From the NCBI GenBank assembly GCA_046331565.1, contig JAXLQP010000002.1, positions 186,001 to 250,000 on the forward strand: 64,000 nucleotides of DNA, in the 5' to 3' direction. A program made the translations under genes and the position numbers. The notes below the pieces were generated by a model that did no database searches, was not told the origin of the DNA, and saw nothing but the letters and a program-made list of their open reading frames with translations. Positions 46,140-54,691 of this stretch are shown here, in pieces. Positions within the stretch are counted from its first letter, which is position 1, and every line of letters starts with the position of its first letter. The DNA is from DASRDU01 sp046331565 (GTDB lineage Bacteria; Acidobacteriota; Blastocatellia; RBC074).

Positions 46140-46252
46140 AAGTAAGCGGGCGCACCCTCGTAGTAACGAATTTATTCGTTCTGCCTCTGGAGTCATGCTG
46201 ATTCGAGGCGGAACGAATAAATTCGTTACTACGAGGGCGCGCCCGCTTACTT
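46140..46252. repeat. REPIN-like inverted REP pair (GTAG family, AT-rich)
   Basis: Arms 46140-46186 and 46206-46252 match as reverse complements over 47 bases with two mismatches. Each arm holds the REP head GTAG followed by T and the palindrome AACGAAT-TT-ATTCGTT. The 19-base loop has no ORF. It fills the gap after the DUF255 gene. Confidence 0.85.
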
Positions 46253-46255
46253 CAA

Positions 46256-46354
46256 CGAAACCTGTCCGGGGTTTATGCGCAATTTCGCCTGCCGGATTAT
46301 TCGCTTGAATTTGCGGCGCAGATGACCTACAAAGGCCGCCTGCAACTGAATTGA
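46256..46354 (+). pseudogene. Possible 3' remnant of a broken gene
   Basis: One frame directly after the REPIN reads LSGVYAQFRLPDYSLEFAAQ and continues MTYKGRLQLN to a stop at 46352. The residue mix looks like a real protein C-terminus, yet no start or upstream body exists; the frame enters the repeat. The element may have arrived with, or caused, loss of the gene. This is based on coding character only. Confidence 0.3.
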
Positions 46355-46384
46355 AATGAAGCAGTCACAGGAGGAAACATCCTG

Positions 46385-47017
46385 ATGTTCACGAAAGACG
46401 CGGCTGCGAGTCTGGCTGAGGCGGAGCGGGAAACCGAATCGCAACTGATCAGGCTGGCCGCAGAGATTGATGAAGTCGAAGGCTACCGGACGCCGCACGC
46501 CACGTTTATGGCGCGGCTGGCTGAATCGCTCGGCGCTGAGTTCGGGCTGCACGGCAGCGATCTGACGGCGCTGAAATTCGCGGCGCTGGCGCACGACCTG
46601 GGCGAGCGCGTGATGAAGCGCGATTACCTGGAACGCAACGGCGAACTGACCTGGGAAGAACGCCTCGATCTGTGGCGGCATCCGATTCTGGGCGAGCAGG
46701 CCGCAGCGCAGCGCAACCTGTCGCGGCAGGCGCAACTGCTCATTCGCTGGCATCACGAATGGTGGAACGGCAGCGGCTATCCTGACGCGCTCGCAGGCGA
46801 AGCGATTCCCATCGGAGCGCGCATCCTGCGCGTGGTTGACACTTACAGCGCGCTGCTCAGCGACCGTCCATGGCGTTCACGCATCAGCCAGACCAGTCCT
46901 GAAGAGGCCGCGCAGCAGGTCATCGCTGATTACGCGGGCATTGAATTCGATCCGCGCGTTGTGGCTGTCTTCCTGAATCTGGTCAGCAGAAAAACCGGAA
47001 ACGCCGAGTATGAATAA
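46385..47017 (+). CDS. Short HD-GYP-like phosphohydrolase
   Basis: This 210-residue protein has the HD pair LAHDLGERVMKR at about residues 71-82 and the HD-GYP signature HHEWWNGSGYPDAL at about 124-137, then GARILRVVDTYSALLSDRPW. HD-GYP domains hydrolyse cyclic di-GMP. It lacks a receiver or membrane domain, so it is a stand-alone domain; whether all metal ligands are kept was not checked residue by residue. ATG 46385 follows AGGAGG. It precedes the D12-like gene by 63 bases. Confidence 0.85.
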   Translation: MFTKDAAASLAEAERETESQLIRLAAEIDEVEGYRTPHATFMARLAESLGAEFGLHGSDLTALKFAALAHDLGERVMKRDYLERNGELTWEERLDLWRHPILGEQAAAQRNLSRQAQLLIRWHHEWWNGSGYPDALAGEAIPIGARILRVVDTYSALLSDRPWRSRISQTSPEEAAQQVIADYAGIEFDPRVVAVFLNLVSRKTGNAEYE

Positions 47018-47080
47018 ACAGACAATCTGCGCAGCGCGTTTCTGAATCCCGCACTCTGCCTTTCATCAATTTCAATGACT

Positions 47081-47992
47081 ATGAATCGTCACTGGCTCGG
47101 TTTTGAATTAAGCGTCATCCGGCGCGTCAAATTTAACTCGGTTGCCATTCCCTTCGCCGGACAGCCTGATCTGGACTGGTATCTCAAGTTCTGGAACAAG
47201 CAGGTCGTCAACAACGATCTCTGTCAGTGGTCGTGGTGGACTTCGCGGGCGCTGGTTGAAAATCAGGATTCGCTGCTCAGCGATGAAGACATCGCGCTGG
47301 TGCTGAAGGACGCCTACGTTCCGCGCCGCCGACTCAACAATCCCGCGCTCGGTCGGCTGATGGGTGAAATGGATGCGTGCTGGTTCGACAATGTGTGGCT
47401 CAACATTCAGGAACTCGGTGATGAACGCCGCCGCGCGCTGGCTTATCATCACGCGCTTGAAACCGGCAATTATGTTCAGTCATTCACGCCGCAAACGGCT
47501 CACCTGAAACGTCCGCTCTCTGAAGTCTTCACCGATCTGGTCAGGAATCAGCGCAAGATTTTCGATAACGGTCAGGACAATCACTGCGCCAATCTCGATG
47601 CGACTGATTTCATTCGTCACACCAAAGCCGATCTGATGTATGCGCGCTTTCCGCGCCCGCAGGGACTCGCCGCGCTGCGCCGTACCGGCGCTGGCTGGCG
47701 TGAAATGTGGATTCGCGGCAATGGCGACTGCTGGAAGGATCTGATCGAGCAGCAGCGCGGGCGCATCGGTGACAACGTGATTTCAAAGGAACATTACTTT
47801 GATCTGATCAGCGACTTTCTGGAGCAGGCGAAACACATTCCGAAATGGGCCATCGCGCACGCCGATGACGGCTTCGCCACCGCCGCCGAAATGGGCGAAG
47901 TCATCAAACAGTTCCGCCCGGTCGAGGTCGCCTACAACAAGGATTTCTCTGAAATCATGGGCGGGCTGAACACCTACCTGATTATCGCCTGA
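47081..47992 (+). CDS. D12-class DNA adenine methylase-like protein lacking the DPPY motif
   Basis: This 303-residue protein resembles D12/Dam-type methyltransferases in outline. The SAM-site region reads AIPFAGQPDLDWYL (residues 22-35) with VVNNDL (42-47). Where DPPY is expected, after DATDFIRHTKADLMY, it reads ARFPRP (188-193). The C-terminal part AIAHADDGFATAAEM (257-271) and the end TYLIIA fit the family. Without DPPY the adenine pocket should not work, so I read it as a degenerate or repurposed relative. The start may be 47075 or 47081. No restriction enzyme is adjacent. The assignment rests on pattern recognition and is moderate. Confidence 0.6.
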   Translation: MNRHWLGFELSVIRRVKFNSVAIPFAGQPDLDWYLKFWNKQVVNNDLCQWSWWTSRALVENQDSLLSDEDIALVLKDAYVPRRRLNNPALGRLMGEMDACWFDNVWLNIQELGDERRRALAYHHALETGNYVQSFTPQTAHLKRPLSEVFTDLVRNQRKIFDNGQDNHCANLDATDFIRHTKADLMYARFPRPQGLAALRRTGAGWREMWIRGNGDCWKDLIEQQRGRIGDNVISKEHYFDLISDFLEQAKHIPKWAIAHADDGFATAAEMGEVIKQFRPVEVAYNKDFSEIMGGLNTYLIIA

Positions 47993-48025
47993 ACAAACTG
48001 CACGCAGGTTGCTGCCCGCCGACGC

Positions 48026-49429
48026 TCAGACGTGCGAGGCATTCCACGCCTTCAGCCGGTCAAGGCTGTGCAGGAATGGTTTGATCCCCGCCCACAGCAG
48101 CACGGCTGAAACCAGGTGCGCCACCGTCGCCACGATCAGCAGCGAATACCTGACGGCATGATCGCTGGCAAAAACGTGATCGGTTGTCAGCGCCACTGCC
48201 GTCGGCCCCAGTCCCAGACCAATCAGGTTGATGACGAACAGATAGACCGCCGAAGCCTGGCCGCGCATCGCGCCCGGCATCATCTGCTGAATCGCCGCCG
48301 GAGCCACGCCAAACGGCGCGCTCGCCATAAATGCCGACGGAATCAGCAGCGCCGCCGCTACCCAGCCGTTATTCACCAGCGGATAAACCAGCCCGAACGG
48401 CAGCCACGCCAGCGACACAATCAGCCCCGTGCGCATCGTCGCATCACGATGCCCGCGCTCAGCCAGCCAGTCAGCAAAGCGACCTCCGGCCACCACGCCC
48501 AGCGTGCTGAAGACGGCCACAATCCAGCCGTAAACCTGTCCGGCCCGCGCTTCTGTCCAGCCGTGATTGCGCACAAAGAAAGTCGGAATCCACGCGCTGC
48601 TGCCGTAAGACGAAAATGACAGCAAAGCAAAACCGACATTGTGACAGGCAAAGGTGCGCCAGTTCAGTCGCAGATAAGCCAGCACTTCCCTGAGCGGCAC
48701 CTGGGCTGCCACAGCTTTGCCTTCGGCATTGCGCACTATCCGCATGCCGCGCCGCAACGGTTCACGCACGGTGAACATCAGCAGCGCCAGCAGCACACCC
48801 GGCAATCCGACAATGAAAAAGACCACCTGCCAGGGGCGCGTTGCTCCGACCAGCGGCACTTGCCACATTTCCTGTGACGAAGCGAATCCGGCCACCGTGC
48901 CGCCAACAAAAAAGGCCACGCCGGAACCAATGTAAATGCCCATTGAATAAACGCTGATCGCCGTGGCCCGGCGCTGCGGCGGGAAATAATCAGTAATCAG
49001 CGAATAGGCCGCCGGTGACAAAGCCGCTTCGCCCACGCCCACGCCCATCCGCAGCAGCAGCATCTGCCAGAAATTGTGCGCCAGCCCGCAGGCAGCGGTG
49101 AAGATGCTCCACAGCGCAAAGCCCGCCGCAATGATGCCGCGACGGCTGCGGGCATCGGCCATTCGTCCGAGCGGAATGCCGAAAAAGGTGTAGAACACAG
49201 CAAAGCTCAGCCCCATCAGCAGGCTCATCTGAGTGTCGTTGATGCCCAGGTCGCGCCTGATCGGTCGCACCAGCAGGTTCAGAATCTGCCGGTCAATGAA
49301 CGAAAAGACGTAAACGAACGTCAGGACTCCGACCACATACCAGGCATAACGCGCCGGTGGATAAGGCGTTTCGGCAGCAGCGTGAACAGACGCAGCAGGT
49401 TTCTCGTGTCCGCTTTCGGGCGTGGCCAT
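48026..49429 (-). CDS. MFS transporter, spinster-like
   Basis: This 467-residue protein has twelve helices. YVFSFIDRQILNLLVRPIRRD is helix 1 and the following IPLGRMADARSRRGIIA is the MFS loop 2-3 motif (GxxxDRxGRR variant); both are typical of the spinster/sphingolipid-transporter and ACS-type branch. ATG 49429 after GGGGAGA was chosen over an upstream extension. The substrate is unknown. It ends 34 bases after the D12-like gene on the opposite strand. Confidence 0.9.
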   Translation of the reverse strand: MATPESGHEKPAASVHAAAETPYPPARYAWYVVGVLTFVYVFSFIDRQILNLLVRPIRRDLGINDTQMSLLMGLSFAVFYTFFGIPLGRMADARSRRGIIAAGFALWSIFTAACGLAHNFWQMLLLRMGVGVGEAALSPAAYSLITDYFPPQRRATAISVYSMGIYIGSGVAFFVGGTVAGFASSQEMWQVPLVGATRPWQVVFFIVGLPGVLLALLMFTVREPLRRGMRIVRNAEGKAVAAQVPLREVLAYLRLNWRTFACHNVGFALLSFSSYGSSAWIPTFFVRNHGWTEARAGQVYGWIVAVFSTLGVVAGGRFADWLAERGHRDATMRTGLIVSLAWLPFGLVYPLVNNGWVAAALLIPSAFMASAPFGVAPAAIQQMMPGAMRGQASAVYLFVINLIGLGLGPTAVALTTDHVFASDHAVRYSLLIVATVAHLVSAVLLWAGIKPFLHSLDRLKAWNASHV

Positions 49430-49588
49430 GGCGGTTCTCCCCTTTTCCGGATTGGACTGCGAGTCAGTGAACAACAGACCGCAGATGACACCGATGAAGC
49501 GGATGCAGACTGATCTGATCCGCTGCATTCGCGTCATCTGTGATCTGTCAGACTTTTGCTTTTACTGCCTGAAAAATGTGCGGGCCGG

Positions 49589-50023
49589 TCAATGCACAAC
49601 CCGATCAGGGCGCGGGTTGAGGACGATGAAAGTTGCCAGGGTGCGCGCCATCGCTTCACCACCGGCTGTCCTGACTTCGCATTCCACGATGAGACTGCTG
49701 CGCCCCTGGTGAATGACGCGCGCTTCGGCCACGCACTCAGCGCCTGACGCCAGGCTGATGAAATTGATCTGCATTTCGAGCGTGACGCTGCGCCTGACGC
49801 CGTCAAGCGCCGAATTGGCAGCGCGTCCCGAAGCAGTGTCAGCAAGCGCAAAGACAGCGCTGCTGTGCCACTGACCACCGTCATCAAGCAGTTGCGCCGA
49901 CGACGGCAGGTGCACCACCGCCCGGCCCAGCTCGACCTCGACAACTTCCATGCCGAGCAGTCTGGGAAAAGGTGATCTGAGTGTTTTCAGAAAATGGCTT
50001 CTGTCCGGCGTGTGTTCAGTCAC
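49589..50023 (-). CDS. Hotdog-fold thioesterase (PaaI family)
   Basis: This 144-residue protein starts with GTG 50023. It has the hotdog signature GGQWHSSAVFALADTASGRA near residues 54-73, with the Asp or Ser/Thr of the PaaI active site on the central helix, and ends in a beta strand SSLIVECEVR. It probably hydrolyses an acyl- or aryl-acyl-CoA. No phenylacetate or fatty-acid genes are adjacent, so the substrate is unknown. Confidence 0.87.
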   Translation of the reverse strand: MTEHTPDRSHFLKTLRSPFPRLLGMEVVEVELGRAVVHLPSSAQLLDDGGQWHSSAVFALADTASGRAANSALDGVRRSVTLEMQINFISLASGAECVAEARVIHQGRSSLIVECEVRTAGGEAMARTLATFIVLNPRPDRVVH

Positions 50024-50079
50024 AGCTTACAGCCTCAGCCCTGATGCCGCCCTGGCAGGAAAAGCGGCCAACCGGCGAC

Positions 50080-50159
50080 GGTAGCGCAAACTGACAGTTT
50101 GCGTGTTTTTTTCAGTTCGCCTGCTGCGGCAACCACGCAAACTGTCAGTTTGCGCTACC
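50080..50159. repeat. REPIN-like inverted REP pair (GTAG family)
   Basis: Arms 50080-50105 and 50134-50159 are exact reverse complements over 26 bases. Each arm is the REP head GTAG plus the palindrome CGCAAACTG-A-CAGTTTGCG. The loop is 28 bases. It is the smallest and cleanest of the REP doublets here and lies between the thioesterase and the YCF48-like gene. Confidence 0.88.
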
Positions 50160-50178
50160 TCTTTTGCCGGAGGTCTGT

Positions 50179-51165
50179 TCAGCGATCTTCCTTGTATTGC
50201 AGAATCAGGCCGTCAGCGCCGACGGCCCAGATTTGTTTCTTCCTGACGAACAGGCCGTACAGATTGGCTTTCGTTCCGCTCTCCTGTTCGACCCACGTCT
50301 GACCGCCGTCGCCGGTGCGCAGGATGCGGCCCTTCCAGCCAATGATCCAGCCGTTTTTGTCATCCATAAAACCGACGCTCAGCAAATCCTCGCGGGCCGG
50401 AATCGTAACGTGTTCCCAGGTCATTCCGCCGTTGGTCGTGCGCAGAATCGTCCCCTTTTCACCAACCACCCAGGCGCGGTCTTTGCCGCGCGCTTCAATG
50501 TGGTACAGGTGGCCTTCGGTAAAGCTGCGCTGCTTTTCCCAGGTACGGCCACCGTCGCCGGTAAACAGGATCGTGCCTTTGCCGCCGACGACCCAGCCGG
50601 TTTTATCATTGACGAAACGGACGTGAACGAGTTCTTCGCGCGTGCCGCTTTCAAGCTGCTGCCAGGTTTTGCCGCCATCATCGGTGCGCAGAATGCGGCC
50701 ATCGGTGCCGACGACCCAGCCCTTTTTCTTGTCGGGGAAGGAAAGGCTGTAAAGTTCGGGCGCTTCGCTCTGCTTTGTGCGGGGCGAAACGGGAACCTGA
50801 TAGAGTTCTTCCCACGTTTCGCCGCCGCTGGTGGTGTGCAGGATGCGCGCGCCGCTGGCAATCAGCCAGCCTTCTTCCTTGTTGCGAAAGTAAACATCAC
50901 TCAGGCTGGTTTTGACGCCGACGTTCTGCGGCTCCCACGTCTGTCCGCCATCGAGCGTGGCGCGAATCAGCCCCTGGTCACCAATCAGCCAGCCGCGTTC
51001 CTTGTTGTCAAAAAAGATGCCGTTCAGATCGCACCTCGCGTTTTCGCATTTCGCTTCGATGCGCTGTGCCACGCTCCACTGTGCCTGCACGCGGCTGACG
51101 TGACACAGCAGCGTGAGAAATGTCATGACGGCAATGATTCTGAATTTAGTGGACAGTAAATTCAT
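50179..51165 (-). CDS. YCF48-like secreted beta-propeller
   Basis: This 328-residue protein has a signal peptide (about 1-29, ending RVQAQW). It contains six to seven BNR/YCF48-type repeats, for example GWLIGDQGLIRATLDGGQTW, then GWVVGTDGRILRTDDGGKTW. It resembles photosystem II stability factor HCF136/Ycf48, but in a non-photosynthetic genome such propellers act as generic extracytoplasmic assembly or binding proteins. ATG 51165 was chosen because the signal peptide starts there. It lies downstream of the TonB-C fusion and may be co-transcribed. Confidence 0.87.
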   Translation of the reverse strand: MNLLSTKFRIIAVMTFLTLLCHVSRVQAQWSVAQRIEAKCENARCDLNGIFFDNKERGWLIGDQGLIRATLDGGQTWEPQNVGVKTSLSDVYFRNKEEGWLIASGARILHTTSGGETWEELYQVPVSPRTKQSEAPELYSLSFPDKKKGWVVGTDGRILRTDDGGKTWQQLESGTREELVHVRFVNDKTGWVVGGKGTILFTGDGGRTWEKQRSFTEGHLYHIEARGKDRAWVVGEKGTILRTTNGGMTWEHVTIPAREDLLSVGFMDDKNGWIIGWKGRILRTGDGGQTWVEQESGTKANLYGLFVRKKQIWAVGADGLILQYKEDR

Positions 51166-51196
51166 CTTTCCCTTCCCTGCTTTCCGGCAGATCGTT

Positions 51197-52144
51197 TCAT
51201 TGATTCGGCTGTGGCCGTCGCAGCGCATCGCGCAAACTACGGCGCAGCCGTTCCTGTTCTTCCTGCAACTGAGCGGCGGGGGGAGGACGGCGAAAGTTGT
51301 AACGCACCAGCGCCCGCAAGGAAACCGGGCGGCCTTCGCGCTCCGCCGGTTTGAAGCGCAACTGGCGCACCGTCGCCAGGGCTGATTCATCAAGACCAAA
51401 CCCGGCCCAGCGCGTCACCTCAGCCTCACCCACACGTCCGTCCTCACGAAAGACGACTTCAAGTTCGACGGTGGCAGTGATGGCAAGCGACTCTGCGGCG
51501 TCAGTGTACGCAGGTCTGAGGCGCTGGTAAAAGACCGGCTGAGCAATTTTTTTCGCGCCTGGTTCGTCATCAAAAACTTCAATCACCGGGGCCGGTGGCA
51601 AAGTGGTGACGATGCTTTCGGACTGATGCAGACTGGCGGCCTGATTGATTGCGGCTGAGATTTTCTGCCACGACGGCGCAAGCTGCGCTTCAAGCTGTGC
51701 GCGCGCGGTCTGTTCATCAGCCGCTCTGGTGCGAATGAAATCAAACAGCAGCAGGCGCCCGCTGCGGGTTTCGACCGTGAAAATTCCGGCGATGCCTTCG
51801 TAATAAAATTCTTCAGCCGAGAGCGTGCGCCGCAACACCTGCGCCGTGCCGAGCAGGTAATAATCACAGCCAATCGCCATGCCGGACGAGCGCGCTTCTT
51901 CGCGGCTCAGGTTCAGGCTGCCGGTGTAACCAGCCCCGCGCAACGCCGCCCGCACGAGGTCGGCATCAACGAGCGCAAAGTCACGCGCCGCCATCTGCCG
52001 CAACAGCGCCGCCGCCTGCACGCCGTCGCCGCTGAAATCAGCCACAGCAACACTCACCCGTTCCTGCGCGAAGACAACCGCGCACAGCAGCAGCCAGCCC
52101 GGCAACAACAACCGCGCCAGCATTGTTTTTTGCGCCTGGCTCAT
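51197..52144 (-). CDS. CsgG/FlgO-like domain fused to a TonB C-terminal domain
   Basis: This 315-residue exported protein has a signal (about 1-27, CAVVFAQE). The first half resembles CsgG/LpoB/FlgO-type lipoprotein domains (VAVADFSG, ALVDADLVRAALRGAGYTG, GCDYYLLGTAQ). The second half is a TonB C-terminal domain with ATVELEVVFREDGRVGEAEV and LDESALATVRQLRFKPAEREG. A charged tail follows. Canonical TonB has an N-terminal membrane anchor and a proline linker, both missing here. Its ATG overlaps the HD gene stop by ATGA. The function is unknown; it could be a periplasmic protein that borrows the TonB fold. Confidence 0.8.
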   Translation of the reverse strand: MSQAQKTMLARLLLPGWLLLCAVVFAQERVSVAVADFSGDGVQAAALLRQMAARDFALVDADLVRAALRGAGYTGSLNLSREEARSSGMAIGCDYYLLGTAQVLRRTLSAEEFYYEGIAGIFTVETRSGRLLLFDFIRTRAADEQTARAQLEAQLAPSWQKISAAINQAASLHQSESIVTTLPPAPVIEVFDDEPGAKKIAQPVFYQRLRPAYTDAAESLAITATVELEVVFREDGRVGEAEVTRWAGFGLDESALATVRQLRFKPAEREGRPVSLRALVRYNFRRPPPAAQLQEEQERLRRSLRDALRRPQPNQ

Positions 52145-53406
52145 AGCTGAATCGCGGCAATCTGATCAGCCGCTTCTGCGGGAAAGAAAATGCGATAGAT
52201 TTCGTAACCCTGCATACTGCGAATCACGCTGGAAACTTCGGCAATGTCACAGATGGCCGGGTCGGCCACGCTGCGCTCAACGTAGATGCGCGATTTTCCT
52301 TCAGTGCGGTAATAGCTGTAATACGGCGTATCGGCGGCGCGATCTTCAATCAGATAGTAATTCGGATCATACCCCGCAGCCGCAACCGCCGCCCGCGCCG
52401 CGGCAATGAATCCGGCCCGCTCTGTTTCAGGCAAATCCAGATCGAGCGCCTTGAACAGACGGCGATGAATGAAGCGTTCGGCCATATCGCTGAGAATCGC
52501 GTCGCGCTCCCACATCCACTGCTTGATGTGAAACATGACTTCGTGATCATCGAAGTTCAGATAATCCGGCGTGGTCAGCGGCCTGCCGGTCAGCACTTTT
52601 TCAGTGCCGGTGTCGGCAACCAGAAAATGCAGTTGCCCGGCGCACACCAGTTCGACCGCGCGACGCAGAATGTTGAGCAGAATGGCTTCAGCCGACCGCA
52701 GCGAGCGATGAAAGTAAACCTGGCGAAACATATAAAACCGCGCCTGCAAATATTCCTCGACCGCATACATGCCTCTGGCCGAAACATAAATCCGGTCGTT
52801 GACCTCGTCAATTTCCAGCGCGTGCAGAATCCATTCCAGATCGTAGTTGCCGTATTTCGCACCGGTCATCAGGCTGTCGCGCAGCAGATAATCCAGCCGG
52901 TCAGCGTCAAGCTGCGATGAGACAAGCTGACCGATGAAAGACGGCTGATAGCGATGCTCGATGGCCGCAATGACTTTGTCAGGCAGCGATGAATCGTAAG
53001 CGCGCAGGCAGCGATGCACGCCCGTCGCCGGATCAGCAATGATGCGCGTCGTCCACTGTTCGTGATTCTGCCGCAGCACCTTTTCAATGACGTGCGAAAA
53101 CGGCCCGTGCCCGATGTCGTGCAGCAGCGAGGCGGCGCGCCCGACAAGCCGCGCTTCGGCGCTGATCGGATACTTTTCGCTGAGGTGATTGAGAATCCGC
53201 GTCATCACCTGCATCACACCGAGCGAATGCGTAAAGCGCGAATGCTCAGCGCCCTGATAAGTGTAGAGCGCCAGGCCAAGCTGCCTGATGTAACGCAGCC
53301 GCTGAAACTCCGGCGCATCAATCAGCGCCACCAGCAGCGCATCATCAGCCCGCCCTTCATCCAGCGTAATGATGTTGTGGACCGGATCGCGGTAAAGACG
53401 TTCCAT
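52141..53406 (-). CDS. HD-domain phosphohydrolase (SAMHD1/dGTPase-like)
   Basis: This 421-residue protein opens MERLYRDPVHNIITLDE, typical of the YdhJ/SAMHD1-like HD family. The HD residues lie in SRFTHSLGVM and AASLLHDIGHGPFSHVIEKV. QLDADRLDYLLRDSLMTG supplies the later ligand Asp. Relatives hydrolyse dNTPs or other nucleotides. I chose ATG 53406; an earlier in-frame ATG at 53427 lies within the repeat arm. It overlaps the TonB-C fusion gene downstream. Confidence 0.9.
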   Translation of the reverse strand: MERLYRDPVHNIITLDEGRADDALLVALIDAPEFQRLRYIRQLGLALYTYQGAEHSRFTHSLGVMQVMTRILNHLSEKYPISAEARLVGRAASLLHDIGHGPFSHVIEKVLRQNHEQWTTRIIADPATGVHRCLRAYDSSLPDKVIAAIEHRYQPSFIGQLVSSQLDADRLDYLLRDSLMTGAKYGNYDLEWILHALEIDEVNDRIYVSARGMYAVEEYLQARFYMFRQVYFHRSLRSAEAILLNILRRAVELVCAGQLHFLVADTGTEKVLTGRPLTTPDYLNFDDHEVMFHIKQWMWERDAILSDMAERFIHRRLFKALDLDLPETERAGFIAAARAAVAAAGYDPNYYLIEDRAADTPYYSYYRTEGKSRIYVERSVADPAICDIAEVSSVIRSMQGYEIYRIFFPAEAADQIAAIQL

Positions 53407-53410
53407 AAAA

Positions 53411-53534
53411 GAAAAATCAAAAGGCAAAGGGCAAAAGGCAAAGGGTCAGCACTTTTTCTTTTTCAGATTTTCTTTTTCAGATTGAAGCGGCTTTGCTTCC
53501 GAATCCAGCTTTTGTCCTTTGCCTTTTGATTTTC
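53411..53534. repeat. Inverted oligomer-array element with internal direct repeat
   Basis: Arms 53411-53444 and 53509-53534 consist of AAGGCAAAGG-type heptamers and their complement. The loop also carries two direct copies of TTTCTTTTTCAGA (about 53454-53481). It lies between the HD gene and the M20 peptidase; its left arm touches the HD gene start region. Confidence 0.8.
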
Positions 53535-53536
53535 GG

Positions 53537-54691
53537 CTACACGGTTTGCAGCAGTCGGGTAATCAGGGCCGCGCGTCGGGGAATGTCAGCAAGAATGATA
53601 TGTTCGTGTTCAGCGTGCGCGCCAGCGCCGTCCACGCCCAGCCCGTCAAGCGTCGGCACGCCCAGCGCGGCGGTGAAATTGCCGTCAGAGCCGCCACCGA
53701 CGCTGCCTTCGTGCAGTTCAAAGCCGATTTCAGCCGCCAGTTGACGGGCGTGTTCATACAATGCGGCATTGCCTTCAGAGCGAATCATCGGCGGGCGATT
53801 GATGCCGCCGGTGATGGTCAGTTGCGCACCGTCAATAACCGGCTGCAATGATTTGACGTAATCATCAATCCGCTGCCCTTCTGCCAGCGTCCAGAAACGC
53901 ATGTCCACCTTTGCCATCGCCTGTGCCGGAATGACGTTGGATGTCGTGCCGCCGCTGACGACGCCAACATTGATCGTGGTTCCGCTGTCATAATTATTAA
54001 GTTCGTTAAGCCGCAAAGTCTGATGTGCCAGTTCGACAATAGCGTTGATGCCATGACGCGGATCAAGCCCCGCGTGCGCGGCGCGACCGGTGGCGCGAAT
54101 CGTAAAACCGCCGACTCCCTTGCGCGCGGTTTTGACAATGCCGCCGGGAATGGGCGGTTCGAGCACCAGCGCAGCAGCGGATTTTCGGGCTTCTTCTTCA
54201 ATCAGGTGGCGCGAGGTCTGGCTGCCGATCTCTTCATCGCAGGTCAGCAGCATCGTCACCGGACGCCGCGTGGTTAATTTCAATTCAGCGATGGAGCGCA
54301 AAGCTTCAATGACAACTGCCACGCCTGATTTCATATCAAAGATGCCGGGGCCGTGCGCCGTACCTTCGTCAGTCACGCGAAAGGGCAGCCGCGCCAGTGT
54401 GCCGACCGGCCACACCGTATCGAGATGGCCGATGACCAGTAACTGACGGCTGGCAGATTCAGCAGAACTTTCCGGGTTGAAATTAAATCTGGCGCGCAGG
54501 TGCGAGCCGTAAGCAGGACTGGCGATCAGTTCAATCGTGCTGGCGAGCGGTTGCAGCAGCTCAGCCGTGAAGCGCGCAATTTCGTCCAGTCGCGCGGCTT
54601 CGCGCGAAGTTGTTTCGCGCTCGACCAGATGGCGAATGAGCGCAACGATTGTTTCCTGGCGGGTGCTGAAATACTGATTGAGTCCGGGCAT
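53537..54691 (-). CDS. M20 family metallopeptidase (carboxypeptidase G2-like)
   Basis: This 384-residue enzyme has the M20 zinc ligands: VIGHLDTVWP (His, Asp), FDMKSGVA (Asp), TCDEEIGSQT (Glu-Glu), and GAGAHAEHEHI near the C-terminus. VGGGSDGNFTAALGVPTLDG is also characteristic of carboxypeptidase G2-like enzymes. It may cut glutamate or similar residues from peptides or folates. No signal peptide is seen, so it is cytoplasmic. It is a single gene. Confidence 0.92.
   Translation of the reverse strand: MPGLNQYFSTRQETIVALIRHLVERETTSREAARLDEIARFTAELLQPLASTIELIASPAYGSHLRARFNFNPESSAESASRQLLVIGHLDTVWPVGTLARLPFRVTDEGTAHGPGIFDMKSGVAVVIEALRSIAELKLTTRRPVTMLLTCDEEIGSQTSRHLIEEEARKSAAALVLEPPIPGGIVKTARKGVGGFTIRATGRAAHAGLDPRHGINAIVELAHQTLRLNELNNYDSGTTINVGVVSGGTTSNVIPAQAMAKVDMRFWTLAEGQRIDDYVKSLQPVIDGAQLTITGGINRPPMIRSEGNAALYEHARQLAAEIGFELHEGSVGGGSDGNFTAALGVPTLDGLGVDGAGAHAEHEHIILADIPRRAALITRLLQTV

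Noticed and set aside
47081..47992. Active restriction-modification methylase
   Set aside because: DPPY is replaced by ARFPRP and no restriction endonuclease is adjacent.
50164..51159. 331-codon plus-strand frame opposite the YCF48-like gene
   Set aside because: The minus strand gives a signal peptide and regular BNR repeats. The plus frame only mirrors the repeat periodicity.
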